DNA from: Aedes albopictus
Taxonomy: Eukaryota > Arthropoda > Insecta > Diptera > Culicidae
Reading direction: 5' to 3'
Assembly: GCF_035046485.1 (NCBI RefSeq)
Contig: NC_085136.1
Span: forward strand, 163,677,963-163,741,962
Length of the DNA: 64,000 nt
Shown: positions 24,201 to 36,200 of the stretch, one piece after another
Layout: each line of letters starts with the position of its first letter
Position numbering within the stretch: position 1 is the first letter of the stretch
The notes under the pieces: model-generated
What the model was told of the DNA's origin: nothing
Databases searched by the model: none
What the model saw: the letters and a program-made list of their open reading frames with translations, nothing else
Made by a program: the position numbers and the translations under genes

Positions 24201-27200
24201 GTACATCCTGGGTACTCACCATATTCACACGACGGCGTATCACCCCCAGGCCAACGGGATGGTGGAACGCTTTCATCGCACAATGAAAGCAGCATTGATG
24301 TGCAAGAACGTGAAACGTTGGAGTGAGGAGTTGCCGCTGGTGTTACTGGGCCTTAGGAGTGCATATCGAGAAGATCTCAAATGTCCAGCAGCAGATTTGG
24401 TATACGGTCAGCCGTTGCGTCTGCCTGGAGAGTTTTTCGATCTCTCAACGCAAGTCGGCGATAAAGCGGAATTCGTGCAACATCTCCACAAATCCTTCGA
24501 CAGACTACGCCCTCCTGGTACTAACCATCACTCGAAACCAGCAGTGTTCGTGCATAAGGCGCTAAAAACTTGCAGTCACGTGTTTGTCCGCGTAGATACG
24601 GTTAAGCGGGCATTACAGCAACCATATGAAGGGCCGTATAAAGTGTTAGATCGCAGCGATAAGTACTTCAACGTGTTGATATCCAGCAAAAAGCAGAGGA
24701 TTTCCATCGATAGACTTAAACCAGCGTTCACATGCGACGAAGGCATTTCTGAATATCCTGGAGAAGATACCCAAACCGTAGTTACGCGATCCGGGCTACG
24801 CGTCCGGTTCCTGGCGTAACTGGGGGGCGCATATGGGACGTAATTTATGACGCACCCGAGAGAAGAGAAACGTCATCGAGCGAGAGGAGAGGAGTTTGTT
24901 CAGTGCCGCGTCAGAGTAAACAAAAACGTGTATTTCGAAGAGAAAATAAAGTTGAGATATTTAACTGTAAACCGCGTTCTTTTGGCCTCGTTTCCCTTGC
25001 GTCCACCACAACCCCTTTGAGTGATTTCGGCATTTCAAAAACGAAATCTTTCTCAAAGAGGCACAAAACCTCTTTTTCTTTTCAAGAAACCTTATAAAAA
25101 TAACTTGAAACTAAAGGCTCACACGGCAGTGAACCAGAACGGAGCCGCTATCTTGAAAGAGGACAGCATGCCAAATCGCAAAACGAGTTTTCGGAAATCC
25201 AGAAATCCTAATGGGGAAGGGGGAGGAACCAGGGGGTCATCAAAAACCAAGTCTTGCTCATTTGATTATCTAAATGTTTCGTGATATTCATCGCGAACTT
25301 TCCCCTCAATTTTTTCGCAGAATTTCGGCATTTTTTATTTGCTTTTTGCCGAGGTTGGCACCGCGGAACACTCATCAAACTTGTTTTTTAGCGAAATTTC
25401 ATCAATCGTGTTGCTGTTCTGAGGTTCAGGAAATGTTTTGCCGATGTTCAACTAACAAACTGCATTTTTTACCGGGATTCAGTATAAATATTTGATAAGC
25501 ATACGGCGTTGCGGCGTTTGCCGAGCTTGCCTTAGTGTGCTCCTTGCTTCGATCATATCTTTCGATGGATAATTTATCAAGTGAGGTTCAAGATATGATT
25601 GATCACTGTGCTACTGTGGAACTGTCATAGTTTATAGGGATTTTCAGCCCGAGGCAGGTTCTTTTCCGAGTAGAACCAAATTATTTTGCAATTCACAATA
25701 CTGATTGGGATATACAGAGCGCAAGCTAATCGTAGCTTTCTTCTGAAGACGAACTAAACTAAAGGTTTCAGCATCATACGCCAAGACCGAGACGACCATT
25801 ACGGATGAGTAGTTGCCCACTACAACCTCCATAGCAATTGAGAACTTCCATAGAAATGCACATTAGAATCACAAAAACAAAGTGTTCCAAGTTACAGGTT
25901 GAAAAGAAGACCAGCCGCACAAGGCTCGGATGATGATTGCACTCAGTCGTACCTTAAAGAAATCATAACCTCAGAGCCTTATCAAGGGTAAGCGAAACTT
26001 GAGAAAACGAGAAACTTCTATAGCAACGCTTTGGAGAGTGGCAAGCCACATGCGAAACCAATCATCTTGTAATGAGATGTTTGAATACTTCAATCGGTGG
26101 ATATTCAACTTCGCAAACAAGATCTGTCCAGACTCAGTTTCAGCTAGATCGCCCTCTTCGGAAACAGCCTCAAGAGATGCTTCGCATGACAGACCCGCTG
26201 TTCCACACTGGCTGGTGGAATTGGAGAAGGGAAATCGTTGGAATGGGATAAACTTCTTAGACTTGGTGGACGACTCCCTTCTTGGCAGTGGACTGTATAG
26301 TTCGAACTTGGAATGTAAGGAAACCGTTGGGTTGGAAATACTTCTTGAACGTGTGAGACGATTTCCTTACTGGAGAGCACTTGAACACTTCACTTGGTCT
26401 TGACACTTGGACTTGGAATAGAAACACTACTTCACTTTACACTTCGATACTTTCTCTTTATTCCACTTTTTTTCTTTTCTTACACTTTGGTACGATTATA
26501 TTCGCGGTTGAAATGAAACTGACTCCGGTCTGGTTGCACTGCGCTATTTATACCCACTTTGGGTAGTTCTCGAACTTTCGGGTATCTTCCAGTTAGCGTG
26601 CATCCAGAACTTTCAGGAGCTTTCGTGGTTGGTGCTTACCGTCGCCTACTATCATATCGGTGCTACCTGTTCCAGCTGTCAAACCGTCAGACTGGTGATC
26701 AGCGCTCTCACTCATTGTTTACACAATTGACATGTGAGTGAGCGAGTAGGAAGACGCGCGTTCTATAAACATACAGAATAACATACGAAAAGGGCCTAAA
26801 CCAAGCATGACATACGAAAAGGTCTTAATACAAAATAGTGTTTTACAAATTCGATTTGAACAGGATTACTGCAGCGTAATAAACTTCTTCCGGTACGGAA
26901 CATACTCCCCCCGGTTGAGGCGTCGTAGTCTCAAAACATTTCGGTGTTCGTAGACGATGACAGCGATCGATCGGAATTTCTCCGTTAGCCGGATGAGGTA
27001 GCAACAGGTATTCCATTTTGCTAAGGGATTGGTCGTTGGGATTTCTTCTTGCAGTTGGGTGCTATGAAATTGTTTCGTTGAAATGGGTATCCATCCCAAT
27101 GATCAATCTTGGGCGTCTTGAGGGTTTGAAGGCGCAACTCAGAAGGTACACATGTGTCCAGTAGATTGAAACTTGATCCGTAGGCGGTAACTGCGATGTC

Positions 27201-30200
27201 ATCTGGTTCTTGTAATTCGCACACTATCGAATTGGGATACATAATACTCCTGGGTACTTTGACAAGCTTCAATGAAGATCCGACGCTTTGGAGATCTATC
27301 CACCTTTGTTGTTCATTGTCTAGTGGCTCATCACTATTAGGCATATTTTTCCGAAAATGTTTGCTGGAGGGCTGAACCACATTGACAACCGAAGGAAAGG
27401 CTTCGAGTAGAACAGAGGAGCGCTGAACTTCAGAGTACTCAGGCTGTTCCGTGGATTTTTGGGAAAAAGCTGACAATTGGGTTCTTGTATTGGCGATAGG
27501 AAAACGATTGTCCTTGGGATCTTCATACTTGGCGAGAACCTTGAGCATTTTCTTCACGATGTCATCGTAGAGTGGCAGATGTTTCTCTCTTTTCTCTGGC
27601 GACGTACGCTGTGAAGATTCGTGTGAAGCCGAATTCCATGTTTGTTCCTGGCATTCACTGTGTGCATTCACGGATCGCAATCGTGTATCGCGGAAGATGA
27701 GATTTTTCTCCATTTCCGTTTCAACAAACGTTTGATCGACATCAAAGTCTTGCTGGGTCGTAACTTGGAAAGGGGAATCTTCTTCGTCTTCGTTGGCAAG
27801 CATCAAAACTTCGTCCAACGGTTGTATAGCAGGCTGCGACTTCACACCTGTATCGAAGGATTCTCGATCGCAACTGGAGCACGTTGAGGATAGAACTGCA
27901 TGATGGGGCATGCAGCTCGTGGCTTGATGTGGTAAGTCGTAAGCTTCATCGAGGCGGAGAAGACACCCACAGGAATCACGTTCAGGAGGACGATTGTAAC
28001 ATCTGTCCCGCAAACTTGGATCGCGATTGAATCGGTTCTCCAACATGATGGATCCTGACAGTGCTGGACCACGCCGGTTATCAAGTTGATCCACAGTCCG
28101 TTTGAAAGGACGTCGAAAGCCAAATCGATCTGTTGAATTTTGAGAATGCGTCGACACAGACTGGTCTTCGTAGATTTTGTTCGTTGGTAAACTACTGGAA
28201 ATGGACGGAACATGCTCAAGCACTTCGACGTTTTCTACAATTGCAATGTTTGAGTGACGAACTGACAACTCAGGTGTTGCTGGAGCAGTGATAGTTCCCG
28301 TCACTATCCATCCGAGGCTAGTAGCACGAAGAGTGGGTAGGTTGTTGCCCAAATCGATGCGATGATGCTTGAGGATGTCAAAGAACAGTTCTCCTCCGAT
28401 GAGTAGATCGATCTTGTCGGGAATGTGGAATCTTGGATCCGCAAGATGAATGGTGTCTGGTACATCCCAGTCGCTGACGTCCAGCCGTGTAGAGGGTACG
28501 AACGGTGTCACCTTGGGGGTCACCAAGCATTCAATAGTGGCTTGAAACTCGGTGAGTCTGGAGCGGAATGAGACTGAAACCTTCTCACGAGCGATGCTTT
28601 GACGAGCATTGATTCCAGTGATAGGGACGTCGGCTTTCGTTTTTGGTAATCTCAGGAGATTGGCCATGGTTTCGGTTACGAAGTTTACCTGCGATCCACT
28701 ATCCAGCAATACTCGGCATGGATACGGATTGTCATTCTTGTCGATAGCGTGGACCACAGCAGTGGACAACAGAACAGTTTTGGTTTCCTGTGCTGCTTTA
28801 CTGCATGAACAGATCGTCGACACCGATGAACCTGTCTTCAGAGTTGGTGAGGTGGGAGCAGAAGCACTCATGTCTTGTACTGACTTCGGATCGGAAACGT
28901 TGGCTTGGAGGTCCTGAGTGTTTTCTAGGTTGGAATCAGCATGCAACAAGGTATGGTGCTTCTTGCTGCATTTCTGGCATGTTTTGGCTGAAGGGCAGTG
29001 CTTCGACTGGTGGCCCTTACGGAGGCAATTGAAACAAAGACCGATGGATCGAATCTTCTCTGCTCTTTGAGCTGTGGTCAACTGCTTCAATGCCGAGCAC
29101 TGGTAGTTGAAATGGTGATCGGAGCAAAAATCGCAGGAAGTGTCACTTGGAATTGAACACACGGCTGCGTTGCTTTTCTGGAGTGGCAGCTTGAGAGACG
29201 GCTGCGTGGGCTTCGGTTTGAGAACTGGCGAAGCTGGAACCTGTGACAACTCGAAGTTCTCCAGGACTTGGCAACGAGACTTCAGGAATGCGATAGTTGG
29301 AGTGTACTTCGGCAATTCGGTGCTTTTTACAGTGGATTCCCAAGCCTTTCGTGTAGCCTTGTCGAGAGCAGCGGTTATGAGGAACACGACTAGATGCTCA
29401 GACACGCCGGTGAGTTCTTGCTTGAGATATCGCAGGCTCTCCACATGTCCGGTTGCCTCGTCGAGCAAACAGCGCAGCTCCTTGGATGATTCGCTAGACA
29501 TCTTCTTCAGGTTGAGCAGGCCTCGTAGGTGACTTTCGACAATGAGGCGCTGATTTTCATAGCGGTCGCTTAACACTCTCCAAGCCTGCTCGTAGTTGCC
29601 CTCGTTTATGATTTTGGCGTCGAGGGAACCAGCAGCAGCTCCAACTAAGGCCTTGTCCAGATGATATAGTTTTATTGCGTCGGAATCGGCAGAATTTTCC
29701 ATTAGGTCTTGGAAAATTGCCTTGAACTTAGGCCAGCTGGAGTAAGTCCCGTCGAATGTGGGAATCGGAACTTTCAGGGGTTGCTGCTGGACCACTACGT
29801 GCGGTGTGGCGACGGCTGGATGAGTGTTGCGGTTGAGAGCTATGATTATCTCCTGGACTACGGTGGATGCAGCATCGTGACGATCCTCGAAAGCAGTGTA
29901 GATCTCTTCTTGTTCGTCCTCTGCGTCGTCGGGAATCAGGGCCATGATCTCGCTGTGGAACCTGCTAAATTCTTCGTAGGCTGCTGCAAGTTTGCCGGTA
30001 ATGACGTTGAGCTGAGCCAGACTCAGGTGCCTTTGGTCTCGCAAGGTGAACTGGATGCGAACCACCTTCTGCTCGACCTGGCTTCGTTGGCGGAAAAGTC
30101 CGTTCAGCTTAGTCATGGTACCACGGTCTACTTGTTCCTGCCAATGAAATCCATGGAAGGATGATCCACTGCTTGATTGGCCTGCATTCGAAGGAGGATC

Positions 30201-33200
30201 TGGAACTACAGGCACTACAGGATTCATCGCTTCCACCGGATTCGGGACTTTTGTTGAATTTGGCACAACTGCTGGGTTTGTCACTCCTGCTGGATCCGAG
30301 ACGGTTCCTGGATTAGGATTCATCTCAGGATTGACCACGGGATTGTTCTTATTGACAGGCTTGATCGGAGAATACTGCACTGGTGGCATTTTGAAACTTG
30401 CACTTCACTGAAACTGGAACTGTAGTGTTTCACTTGATTCGAAAACAGGAACGTTGAAACTTCAGGAACTGGAATCGATTGGTCGATATCCGGGCTCGAA
30501 GGACCAATTTATGTTCCACACTGGCTGGTGGAATCGGAGAAGGGAAATCGTTGGAATGGGATAAACTTCTTAGACTTGGTGGACTTGGATAAACTTCTTG
30601 GCAGTGGACTGTATGATTTGGAACTTGGGTGTAAGGAAACCGTTGGGTTGGAAATACTTCTTGAACGTGTGAGACGATTTCCTTACTGGAGAGCACTTGA
30701 ACACTTCACTTGGTCTTGACACTTGGACTTGGAATAGAAACACTACTTCACTTTACACTTCGATACTTTCTCTTTATTCCACTTTTTTTCTTTTCTTACA
30801 CTTTGGTACGATTATATTCGCGGTTGAAATGAAACTGACTCCGGTCTGGTTGCACTGCGCTATTTATACCCACTTTGGGTAGTTCTCGAACTTTCGGGTA
30901 TCTTCCAGTTAGCGTGCATCCAGAACTTTCAGGAGCTTTCGTGGTTGGTGCTTACCGTCGCCTACTATCATATCGGTGCTACCTGTTCCAGCTGTCAAAC
31001 CGTCAGACTGGTGATCAGCGCTCTCACTCATTGTTTACACAATTGACATGTGAGTGAGCGAGTAGGAAGACGCGCGTTCTATAAACATACAGAATAACAT
31101 ACGAAAAGGGCCTAAACCAAGCATGACATACGAAAAGGTCTTAATACAAAATAGTGTTTTACAAATTCGATTTGAACAGGATTACTGCAGCGTAATAAAC
31201 TTCTTCCGGTACGGAACATACTCCCCCCGGTTGAGGCGTCGTAGTCTCAAAACATTTCGGTGTTCGTAGACGATGACAGCGATCGATCGGAATTTCTCCG
31301 TTAGCCGGATGAGGTAGCAACAGGTATTCCATTTTGCTAAGGGATTGGTCGTTGGGATTTCTTCTTGCAGTTGGGTGCTATGAAATTGTTTCGTTGAAAT
31401 GGGTATCCATCCCAATGATCAATCTTGGGCGTCTTGAGGGTTTGAAGGCGCAACTCAGAAGGTACACATGTGTCCAGTAGATTGAAACTTGATCCGTAGG
31501 CGGTAACTGCGATGTCATCTGGTTCTTGTAATTCGCACACTATCGAATTGGGATACATAATACTCCTGGGTACTTTGACAAGCTTCAATGAAGATCCGAC
31601 GCTTTGGAGATCTATCCACCTTTGTTGTTCATTGTCTAGTGGCTCATCACTATTAGGCATATTTTTCCGAAAATGTTTGCTGGAGGGCTGAACCACATTG
31701 ACAACCGAAGGAAAGGCTTCGAGTAGAACAGAGGAGCGCTGAACTTCAGAGTACTCAGGCTGTTCCGTGGATTTTTGGGAAAAAGCTGACAATTGGGTTC
31801 TTGTATTGGCGATAGGAAAACGATTGTCCTTGGGATCTTCATACTTGGCGAGAACCTTGAGCATTTTCTTCACGATGTCATCGTAGAGTGGCAGATGTTT
31901 CTCTCTTTTCTCTGGCGACGTACGCTGTGAAGATTCGTGTGAAGCCGAATTCCATGTTTGTTCCTGGCATTCACTGTGTGCATTCACGGATCGCAATCGT
32001 GTATCGCGGAAGATGAGATTTTTCTCCATTTCCGTTTCAACAAACGTTTGATCGACATCAAAGTCTTGCTGGGTCGTAACTTGGAAAGGGGAATCTTCTT
32101 CGTCTTCGTTGGCAAGCATCAAAACTTCGTCCAACGGTTGTATAGCAGGCTGCGACTTCACACCTGTATCGAAGGATTCTCGATCGCAACTGGAGCACGT
32201 TGAGGATAGAACTGCATGATGGGGCATGCAGCTCGTGGCTTGATGTGGTAAGTCGTAAGCTTCATCGAGGCGGAGAAGACACCCACAGGAATCACGTTCA
32301 GGAGGACGATTGTAACATCTGTCCCGCAAACTTGGATCGCGATTGAATCGGTTCTCCAACATGATGGATCCTGACAGTGCTGGACCACGCCGGTTATCAA
32401 GTTGATCCACAGTCCGTTTGAAAGGACGTCGAAAGCCAAATCGATCTGTTGAATTTCGAGAATGCGTCGACACAGACTGGTCTTCGTAGATTTTGTTCGT
32501 TGGTAAACTACTGGAAATGGACGGAACATGCTCAAGCACTTCGACGTTTTCTACAATTGCAATGTTTGAGTGACGAACTGACAACTCAGGTGTTGCTGGA
32601 GCAGTGATAGTTCCCGTCACTATCCATCCGAGGCTAGTAGCACGAAGAGTGGGTAGGTTGTTGCCCAAATCGATGCGATGATGCTTGAGGATGTCAAAGA
32701 ACAGTTCTCCTCCGATGAGTAGATCGATCTTGTCGGGAATGTGGAATCTTGGATCCGCAAGATGAATGGTGTCTGGTACATCCCAGTCGCTGACGTCCAG
32801 CCGTGTAGAGGGTACGAACGGTGTCACCTTGGGGGTCACCAAGCATTCAATAGTGGCTTGAAACTCGGTGAGTCTGGAGCGGAATGAGACTGAAACCTTC
32901 TCACGAGCGATGCTTTGACGAGCATTGATTCCAGTGATAGGGACGTCGGCTTTCGTTTTTGGTAATCTCAGGAGATTGGCCATGGTTTCGGTTACGAAGT
33001 TTACCTGCGATCCACTATCCAGCAATACTCGGCATGGATACGGATTGTCATTCTTGTCGATAGCGTGGACCACAGCAGTGGACAACAGAACAGTTTTGGT
33101 TTCCTGTGCTGCTTTACTGCATGAACAGATCGTCGACACCGATGAACCTGTCTTCAGAGTTGGTGAGGTGGGAGCAGAAGCACTCATGTCTTGTACTGAC

Positions 33201-36200
33201 TTCGGATCGGAAACGTTGGCTTGGAGGTCCTGAGTGTTTTCTAGGTTGGAATCAGCATGCAACAAGGTATGGTGCTTCTTGCTGCATTTCTGGCATGTTT
33301 TGGCTGAAGGGCAGTGCTTCGACTGGTGGCCCTTACGGAGGCAATTGAAACAAAGACCGATGGATCGAATCTTCTCTGCTCTTTGAGCTGTGGTCAACTG
33401 CTTCAATGCCGAGCACTGGTAGTTGAAATGGTGATCGGAGCAAAAATCGCAGGAAGTGTCACTTGGAATTGAACACACGGCTGCGTTGCTTTTCTGGAGT
33501 GGCAGCTTGAGAGACGGCTGCGTGGGCTTCGGTTTGAGAACTGGCGAAGCTGGAACCTGTGACAACTCGAAGTTCTCCAGGACTTGGCAACGAGACTTCA
33601 GGAATGCGATAGTTGGAGTGTACTTCGGCAATTCGGTGCTTTTTACAGTGGATTCCCAAGCCTTTCGTGTAGCCTTGTCGAGAGCAGCGGTTATGAGGAA
33701 CACGACTAGATGCTCAGACACGCCGGTGAGTTCTTGCTTGAGATATCGCAGGCTCTCCACATGTCCGGTTGCCTCGTCGAGCAAACAGCGCAGCTCCTTG
33801 GATGATTCGCTAGACATCTTCTTCAGGTTGAGCAGGCCTCGTAGGTGACTTTCGACAATGAGGCGCTGATTTTCATAGCGGTCGCTTAACACTCTCCAAG
33901 CCTGCTCGTAGTTGCCCTCGTTTATGATTTTGGCGTCGAGGGAACCAGCAGCAGCTCCAACTAAGGCCTTGTCCAGATGATATAGTTTTATTGCGTCGGA
34001 ATCGGCAGAATTTTCCATTAGGTCTTGGAAAATTGCCTTGAACTTAGGCCAGCTGGAGTAAGTCCCGTCGAATGTGGGAATCGGAACTTTCAGGGGTTGC
34101 TGCTGGACCACTACGTGCGGTGTGGCGACGGCTGGATGAGTGTTGCGGTTGAGAGCTATGATTATCTCCTGGACTACGGTGGATGCAGCATCGTGACGAT
34201 CCTCGAAAGCAGTGTAGATCTCTTCTTGTTCGTCCTCTGCGTCGTCGGGAATCAGGGCCATGATCTCGCTGTGGAACCTGCTAAATTCTTCGTAGGCTGC
34301 TGCAAGTTTGCCGGTAATGACGTTGAGCTGAGCCAGACTCAGGTGCCTTTGGTCTCGCAAGGTGAACTGGATGCGAACCACCTTCTGCTCGACCTGGCTT
34401 CGTTGGCGGAAAAGTCCGTTCAGCTTAGTCATGGTACCACGGTCTACTTGTTCCTGCCAATGAAATCCATGGAAGGATGATCCACTGCTTGATTGGCCTG
34501 CATTCGAAGGAGGATCTGGAACTACAGGCACTACAGGATTCATCGCTTCCACCGGATTCGGGACTTTTGTTGAATTTGGCACAACTGCTGGGTTTGTCAC
34601 TCCTGCTGGATCCGAGACGGTTCCTGGATTAGGATTCATCTCAGGATTGACCACGGGATTGTTCTTATTGACAGGCTTGATCGGAGAATACTGCACTGGT
34701 GGCATTTTGAAACTTGCACTTCACTGAAACTGGAACTGTAGTGTTTCACTTGATTCGAAAACAGGAACGTTGAAACTTCAGGAACTGGAATCGATTGGTC
34801 GATATCCGGGCTCGAAGGACCAATTTATGTTCCACACTGGCTGGTGGAATCGGAGAAGGGAAATCGTTGGAATGGGATAAACTTCTTAGACTTGGTGGAC
34901 TTGGATAAACTTCTTGGCAGTGGACTGTATGATTTGGAACTTGGGTGTAAGGAAACCGTTGGGTTGGAAATACTTCTTGAACGTGTGAGACGATTTCCTT
35001 ACTGGAGAGCACTTGAACACTTCACTTGGTCTTGACACTTGGACTTGGAATAGAAACACTACTTCACTTTACACTTCGATACTTTCTCTTTATTCCACTT
35101 TTTTTCTTTTCTTACACTTTGGTACGATTATATTCGCGGTTGAAATGAAACTGACTCCGGTCTGGTTGCACTGCGCTATTTATACCCACTTTGGGTAGTT
35201 CTCGAACTTTCGGGTATCTTCCAGTTAGCGTGCATCCAGAACTTTCAGGAGCTTTCGTGGTTGGTGCTTACCGTCGCCTACTATCATATCGGTGCTACCT
35301 GTTCCAGCTGTCAAACCGTCAGACTGGTGATCAGCGCTCTCACTCATTGTTTACACAATTGACATGTGAGTGAGCGAGTAGGAAGACGCGCGTTCTATAA
35401 ACATACAGAATAACATACGAAAAGGGCCTAAACCAAGCATGACATACGAAAAGGTCTTAATACAAAATAGTGTTTTACAAATTCGATTTGAACAGGATTA
35501 CTGCAGCGTAATAAACTTCTTCCGGTACGGAACACCCGCCTTCACTATGCTGGAATGTTCTATGGCTCTTCTTTCGTCAAACAATTATGCTTCGGGACAC
35601 GGTAATATCAAGTTCAATCTGTTTGAGAATCTCCCAGATATCGTGAAACGACGATTTCCAGACCTGTTCAATTCATTCATGGATAACAACCTTGTTTGAG
35701 AACACATTGTTCCGCCAGAGGGGGAAACAAGTTAAAGTAATAGATATTCAAAAAACTAATTAATCAGCGTCTGACCATAACTCATATCGCCCTATTGCTG
35801 TGTTATCATGTTTAAGGAAATTGCTAAATCGAAAAACTTGCTTTCAAATATGCAATTGGAACTTCGCAAGGCGCAAGGAACAACGGATTGTCTAGCGTTG
35901 CTATTAGAAGATATTCAACTGGTCTTTGCGGAAAATGAGCAATTGGTTTCAGTTTTCTTGGATTTAAAGGGCGCTTTTGATTCGGTTTCCATGAACATAT
36001 TATCAAAAAAGCTGCACAATTCTGAAAGTTCATTTTTAAATATTTTATAGTTAGGCAATAAATTAGTGACGCCAGAAAAAACATATGAGGTTCACTCTCG
36101 GACAACCGGCGAAACAGAGAAAAAAGAAAGCGAAGCGAAGAGTTTCAGATTTCGCCTGAACGGCAAAATTATGTTTGTTTCAATTCCATATCACTTCGAT

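Larger units (their letters stand above)
15100..25010 (+). mobile_element. CsRn1-like Ty3/gypsy element, interrupted
   Basis: Plus-strand gypsy element. Its LTR is 179 bp: the 3' copy is intact at 24832-25010. The 5' copy is split into 15100-15127 and 20939-21089 by the inner gypsy element. Flanks carry ACCC (15096-15099, 25011-25014) as a 4-bp target duplication. A tRNA-Trp primer site follows the 5' LTR at 21091. Gag, protease, RT/RNase H and integrase pieces are recognisable but pol is broken by a frameshift near 22475 and a deletion with a stop at 24121. It is an inactive copy. Confidence 0.88.
26199..35534 (-). mobile_element. Tandem BEL array: three LTRs, two internal regions
   Basis: Order on the plus strand: LTR A 26199-26902, internal 1 26903-30511, LTR B 30512-31218, internal 2 31219-34827, LTR C 34828-35534. 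The repeat period is exactly 4316 bp. One 5-bp duplication CCCGC (26194-26198, 35535-35539) flanks the whole block, so it sits at one insertion site. I found a single base difference between the internal copies (T at 28141, C at 32457). Each internal region has a primer site, a purine tract and one 1122-aa frame. An assembly duplication must be excluded. Confidence 0.92.
25990..36060 (+). pseudogene. Jockey-like LINE ORF2 remnant split by the BEL array
   Basis: Only 25990-26198 and 35540-36060 belong to this element. The left piece translates to [14 protein letters not shown] ... [16 protein letters not shown]. The right piece gives [20 protein letters not shown], then after frameshifts [15 protein letters not shown] and [13 protein letters not shown], the A motif of a non-LTR RT. 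The two halves are joined by the CCCGC target duplication of the BEL array. Several stops and shifts show an old copy, and the RT ends before its catalytic YADD-like motif. Confidence 0.75.

Noticed and set aside
29709..30164. Plus-strand frames of 80-151 aa inside both BEL internal copies
   Set aside because: They lie opposite the 1122-aa minus-strand frame, recur only because the block is duplicated, and have no family character.
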